Part shown: in pieces, positions 32,286 through 35,537 of the stretch
Position numbering within the stretch: the first letter of the stretch is position 1
Layout: every line of letters starts with the position of its first letter
Assembly (NCBI GenBank): GCA_023443925.1
Contig: JAEZSL010000219.1
Span: 1-35,537 of the forward strand
Length of the DNA stretch: 35,537 bases
Direction of reading: 5' to 3'
From: Bacillota bacterium
GTDB lineage: Bacteria > Bacillota_A > Clostridia > Lachnospirales > Lachnospiraceae
Program-made: the position numbers and the translations under genes
Notes under the pieces: generated by a model
The model's input: only the letters and a program-made list of their open reading frames with translations
What the model was told of the DNA's origin: nothing
The model's database searches: none

Positions 32286-34088
32286 TTATTCCTCCATTCT
32301 ATTGTGCAAAGGAAGCGTAAGAGATACCAGAGTTCCTTCATTTGGGCGGCTTTTAATTTCCATACCATAAGCTTCGCCGTAAAAAAGCTTGATTCTCTGA
32401 TTGATATTATAAAGACCGATATTAGCTGGGGAGCCTTTTTTACGAACCTCAATGCTGTTGGTTAAAGAATTTAATTCTTCTTCCGTCATGCCAAGGCCGT
32501 TATCAAAAATATGAATCAGCAATACTTCATTATCTTTTGTTGATACTTCAATACAGATCTGGCCGTTATTTTCTGTTTCCTCCAGACCGTGAAGTATGGC
32601 ATTTTCCACGATTGGCTGCAGAAGGAGGGGAAGAATCTCATAATCCTCCGGATTCATATTCTCGGGAAAGGTTAAGGTGTAGTTTACACGGTCGTTAAAA
32701 CGAAGTTTCTGTATGGCTAAATAGGTGGAGATATAATCCAGTTCTTTTTTTAGAGTGGTGGAAGCGGTTCCGGTGTTTTCCAGTACATAATGCATGGATT
32801 TACCCAGCAGCTTAATGGCATTGGCCACTTCCCGGTTCCCGGCGGTTAACGCTTTCATACGGATGGTTTCCAGGGTATTATATAGAAAATGGGGATTAAT
32901 CTGGCTGGACAGCATTTTAAACTCCATTTTCTGCTGCTGGTTTTTAAGGATCTGTTCCTGAATTTTTGCTTCGTACATCCGGACATTCATTTGTGTAATG
33001 CTATGTATCATTACTTTCAGGTCTGAAAATACCTCGGACAATTCATCATCGCCCGGAATAGAATCAATTACGTTATAGTCCCCCTTACTGGCTTTATACA
33101 TTTCTCCCCGCAGTGTAATAATACGGGAACTGAACCGGTTATTAAATACCGTAATAATAATCAGAGGCACAATGGCTGCAACGAGTATAATGGCACTGCA
33201 GATTAATATGATGCCTGCAGTATCACCCAAGGCATCGTAGTCCAGAGTTGAAATATATATTTTATCATTGGATGCAAAAGGCAGCAGAGTCGAAATATTT
33301 GCAATGCCAGCTTTATTATCATAGATTAACTGGCCGGAGTACAAAAACAGAGGCTGCTGGTAGTCAATTGGAAGGGTCAGATAATTGCCGGGCAGATCCC
33401 GTTTTGAACTGTAAAAAACGGGGTCCTGATTTACGGTAACGGCAGTGAAAAGTGAATTGTTTCGGATTCGGTTTTTCAGGTATATATTGCTGATACGGAT
33501 TACCAGTACGGCATATTCCTTTGTGGCAATTACGGGAATTTTTCTTATTAAACAAAGCTGCTGGGAGTTATTGTCCCAGGAATCAAGGGTGCCAAGGCTT
33601 TTCCAAAGAATATCCGCGCGGCTGCCGGCCTGTTGATACCAGGAAGTTTTTTGTATTTCTTCCGTCACCGGTTTAAAAGAGGCATATTCATGAATGGTTG
33701 GGTTGCTGGTGTAGAGTTCTATGGATGAGATAAAGGTGTTTTTGTAGATATAATTACTGAGTCGTGTAAAATTGCTGCAGCTTCTGGCTGCCTCCTGTTC
33801 GGTCAGATAGCGGGTGGATAGAAGAGTCTGCAGATTCTTATCCGCAAAGATTTCGTCAGAGATATTATAAACGGTAGTGGTCACATCAAACATAATGGAT
33901 TTAACGCGGGAGTTTTCTGCCTCCACCTGATCCCGGTAATGATTCAGCAGCAGACGCCTGGTATTTACGATTAAGAAAATCCCAATAATTAAAATTGGGA
34001 TCAGCAGTGCGGTAATGTATATGAAATTTAATTGCTTTTTCACATTGGTATTGTAGAGCCTATGCCGTAATACCTGCAAAATCCTCAT
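32286..34088 (-). CDS. Sensor histidine kinase (YesM type)
   Basis: Membrane sensor that phosphorylates the adjacent YesN regulator. An N-terminal membrane segment (FIYITALLIPILIIGIFLIV) is followed by about 250 external residues (Cache-like sensor) and a second segment (GIILICSAIILVAAIVPLIIIT). A HAMP domain, the His_kinase domain with the phospho-histidine in INPHFLYNTLE and an ATPase domain (QPIVENAILHG, DNGLGM, GLYNINQRI) follow. The frame is open from 34148, but the ATG at 34088, 8 nt after AAAGGA, gives the normal YesM N-terminus MRILQVLRHRLYNTNVKKQL. Length is 600 residues. Together with the convergent LplABC-type operon it forms the usual sensing-uptake pair. Confidence 0.94.
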   Translation of the reverse strand: MRILQVLRHRLYNTNVKKQLNFIYITALLIPILIIGIFLIVNTRRLLLNHYRDQVEAENSRVKSIMFDVTTTVYNISDEIFADKNLQTLLSTRYLTEQEAARSCSNFTRLSNYIYKNTFISSIELYTSNPTIHEYASFKPVTEEIQKTSWYQQAGSRADILWKSLGTLDSWDNNSQQLCLIRKIPVIATKEYAVLVIRISNIYLKNRIRNNSLFTAVTVNQDPVFYSSKRDLPGNYLTLPIDYQQPLFLYSGQLIYDNKAGIANISTLLPFASNDKIYISTLDYDALGDTAGIILICSAIILVAAIVPLIIITVFNNRFSSRIITLRGEMYKASKGDYNVIDSIPGDDELSEVFSDLKVMIHSITQMNVRMYEAKIQEQILKNQQQKMEFKMLSSQINPHFLYNTLETIRMKALTAGNREVANAIKLLGKSMHYVLENTGTASTTLKKELDYISTYLAIQKLRFNDRVNYTLTFPENMNPEDYEILPLLLQPIVENAILHGLEETENNGQICIEVSTKDNEVLLIHIFDNGLGMTEEELNSLTNSIEVRKKGSPANIGLYNINQRIKLFYGEAYGMEIKSRPNEGTLVSLTLPLHNRMEE

Positions 34089-34179
34089 CTCAGAAGTCCT
34101 TTCTACTTTATTTATTAATATTATAGATGAAGCTAAAATAATTGTCAAACAGCTAAATATTATTATTTTGCAACAAGAA

Positions 34180-34283
34180 AGAGTCTGGCTTGCCAGACTC
34201 TAGCGCTGACGCGCTGTCACGACAGTGACATCTTCCAAAGGATTTATCCTTTTGCGTGTTCATGTGCATCCTGCCTGGAAGGC
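34180..34283. repeat. Run of consecutive small hairpins between foldase and kinase genes
   Basis: In order: AGAGTCTGGC/GCCAGACTCT (34180-34201), AGCGC/GCGCT (34202-34215), TGTCAC/GTGACA (34215-34230), AAAGGAT/ATCCTTT (34237-34252) and GCCT/AGGC (34273-34283). They nearly fill the gap. They may insulate the kinase gene from the upstream foldase transcript. Confidence 0.6.
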
Positions 34284-34330
34284 TTTTTAATTTATAGGAA
34301 AGTTCTCCGAACTTACCTATAAATTAAAAA
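34284..34330 (-). terminator. Large near-perfect hairpin upstream of the kinase gene
   Basis: TTTTTAATTTATAGG (34284-34298) pairs with CCTATAAATTAAAAA (34316-34330), with an inner AAGTTC/GAACTT stem. It overlaps by 3 nt the foldase terminator at 34328-34355, so the two helices are mutually exclusive at their tips. Confidence 0.6.
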
Positions 34331-34355
34331 GGGCCGCCCCTGTAGGCAGCCCTTT
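34328..34355 (-). terminator. Terminator of the foldase gene
   Basis: Read on the minus strand: AAAGGGCTGCC pairs with GGCGGCCCTTT, followed by TTAATTT-rich sequence. It lies 22 bp after the foldase stop codon. Confidence 0.75.
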
Positions 34356-34376
34356 ACTGAACCAGAAATATTAAAT

Positions 34377-35522
34377 CTATTCGCCGGCCGTTGTATCTTG
34401 TGTATCCTCACCGGTTGCAGCAGTGGTGTCCGTAGTGCCGGTTCCGGTATTCTCGGAGGTGGATGGTTCTATAATAGTAGTTTTACCGATTACAATAGGA
34501 TCCCAGACTTTACTGTTTACCGTAATGGTATATTCTTTTTTGATCTTTTCATATTCAGCATCAAAGGCATCCTGTTCTGCTTTGGAAATCGCTTCGGTAA
34601 CTGCTTTATCATAAGCATCGGAAGCATTGTTGTCCACCATTTTTATAATATAAAAACCGGTATCCGTTTCAACAATGTCTTTGGTAAAGGCATCCTTCTC
34701 TAATGCAACAGCTGCTTCCTGATATGCTTTTTCCGCCGTACCATCATCTAAGACAAAATCCAGAGTACTGGTAGTTAGCTTATCATCCGCACTCTTTATG
34801 GCGGAGAATTCTTCTCCTGCCTTAACTTTATCAAGGGCAGCGGTAATTGTTGCTTTTGCAGCGGTTTTTTCATCCTCTGTTAATTCAACAGATTTGTAAC
34901 TTTCATCAAGTTTTGTGGTAGGCACAAACAGGAATTCTGTTTTGTACTGTTTGTAGTCTTCACGTTTTATGGTTGCTTTGATACCGTCATCATCAATATC
35001 AAATCCATCTATTAAATCTGTATAATACTTTCCGGCAAGTGTCATTTTCTGCTGTACCTGAGAAAGTAATTCCTTAGTAAAGCCGGTTACTTTAAGCTGA
35101 TCTTTGCTGATAGAGGTTAAAATCTGGTCTGCATTGGTATCGGCCTGAGTTTTTTCATCATCAGTGAGGGTGTAGTTATCTTTCACAGCTTTATCATAAA
35201 GAATTGCGTACAGCTCGGCAGTATTCATTACGTAATCCTTTGCCTGTTCACGAATCGTCTTACCGTTAGGATCATTGGGGTCCTTCTGATCCCAATAGCT
35301 TGTACCGGTGTATTGCTGATAAGCTGCTTCATATTGAGCCCCGCTGGATTCAACAGGCATGATATAGTACATCATCTCATTTAGATAAATGTCTTTATCA
35401 TTAACCGTTATTACTACAGATTTTGCCGGATCCTCTTTTTGACTGCATCCGGTCATGAATGTCATTCCAACTGCCAGGGTAGATATCAGTAGGAGGGACA
35501 ATACTTTTTTTGTTTTTTTCAC
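34377..35522 (-). CDS. PrsA/SurA-like peptidyl-prolyl isomerase lipoprotein
   Basis: Predicted extracytoplasmic foldase for secreted proteins. A lipoprotein signal (KKVLSLLLISTLAVGMTFMTGC, Cys about residue 26) is followed by a SurA-N-like helical chaperone region (about 40-190). A parvulin-type rotamase region comes at about 195-315 (FLFVPTTKLDES, AGEEFSAIKSADDKLTT, DTGFYIIKMVD), with some departure from the classical motif. A Thr/Asp-rich low-complexity C-terminus ends the protein. The start is GTG at 35522, 7 nt after GGAGG, close to the window edge, so the upstream context is unseen. Length is 381 residues. Isomerase activity is unproven, as several Clostridial members act mainly as chaperones. 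Confidence 0.85.
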   Translation of the reverse strand: MKKTKKVLSLLLISTLAVGMTFMTGCSQKEDPAKSVVITVNDKDIYLNEMMYYIMPVESSGAQYEAAYQQYTGTSYWDQKDPNDPNGKTIREQAKDYVMNTAELYAILYDKAVKDNYTLTDDEKTQADTNADQILTSISKDQLKVTGFTKELLSQVQQKMTLAGKYYTDLIDGFDIDDDGIKATIKREDYKQYKTEFLFVPTTKLDESYKSVELTEDEKTAAKATITAALDKVKAGEEFSAIKSADDKLTTSTLDFVLDDGTAEKAYQEAAVALEKDAFTKDIVETDTGFYIIKMVDNNASDAYDKAVTEAISKAEQDAFDAEYEKIKKEYTITVNSKVWDPIVIGKTTIIEPSTSENTGTGTTDTTAATGEDTQDTTAGE

Positions 35523-35537
35523 TTTATTTCCTCCATT

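Overview
The window is low-GC chromosomal DNA of an anaerobic, spore-forming Firmicute, most likely a Lachnospiraceae/Clostridium-type plant-sugar degrader. This is inferred from Clostridial-type SleC and Csp germination proteins, GGAGG ribosome sites, LplABC/YesMN-type sugar uptake, a GH31 alpha-xylosidase and many Rho-independent hairpins. I cannot name the species. No rRNA, tRNA or CRISPR array is visible.

Layout. 47-6192: a five-gene oligopeptide/oligosaccharide ABC operon (lipoprotein, two permeases, two ATPases). 6412-7311: an anchored polysaccharide deacetylase. 7380-12384: the spore cortex-lytic enzyme gene sleC, split in two by a 3.65-kb element (8350-12001). The element carries a large serine recombinase, two small unknown genes, a small membrane protein with a repetitive tail, and inverted non-coding modules. 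12828-17164: carAB (carbamoyl-phosphate synthase). 17395-19098 (minus): an intact Csp-family subtilisin, the type of protease that activates pro-SleC. 19255-21999: a GGDEF-GAF-GGDEF*-EAL protein. 22433-24802: GH31 alpha-xylosidase. 25125-26177: an ArAE/FUSC-like membrane protein. 26505-30373: LplB/LplC-type permeases and a large sugar-binding lipoprotein. 30738-34088 (minus): the matching YesN/YesM two-component pair, convergent with the transporter. 34377-35522 (minus): a PrsA/SurA-like foldase lipoprotein.

The main result is the split sleC. The 5' part ends ...C-P-G-W-M and the 3' part resumes T-Q-W-G-S. Both junctions contain the dinucleotide TG. Recombination at that TG restores an uninterrupted 450-codon SleC frame. 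The same recombination would give the excised circle an attP with two 20-nt arms that are 17/20 complementary around a non-palindromic TG, the classical site of a large serine integrase. Frame restoration, the remembered family motif and attP symmetry all select the same base pair. In the integrated state SleC loses its SpoIID QWG motif and its peptidoglycan-binding domain. Because SleC is made in the terminal mother cell, this resembles the sigK-skin and spsM-SPbeta type of developmental gene rearrangement, here in a germination enzyme gene and with a very small element. Whether excision really occurs during sporulation cannot be read from sequence.

The rest is mostly ordinary metabolism. 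The sugar locus (GH31, LplABC-type uptake, YesMN regulation) looks like a coherent uptake-and-hydrolysis unit. Several intergenic regions hold RNA-level control candidates: a hairpin between binding protein and permease, a possible attenuator before carA, an 18-codon leader ORF before the sugar-binding protein, and a run of consecutive hairpins upstream of the kinase gene.
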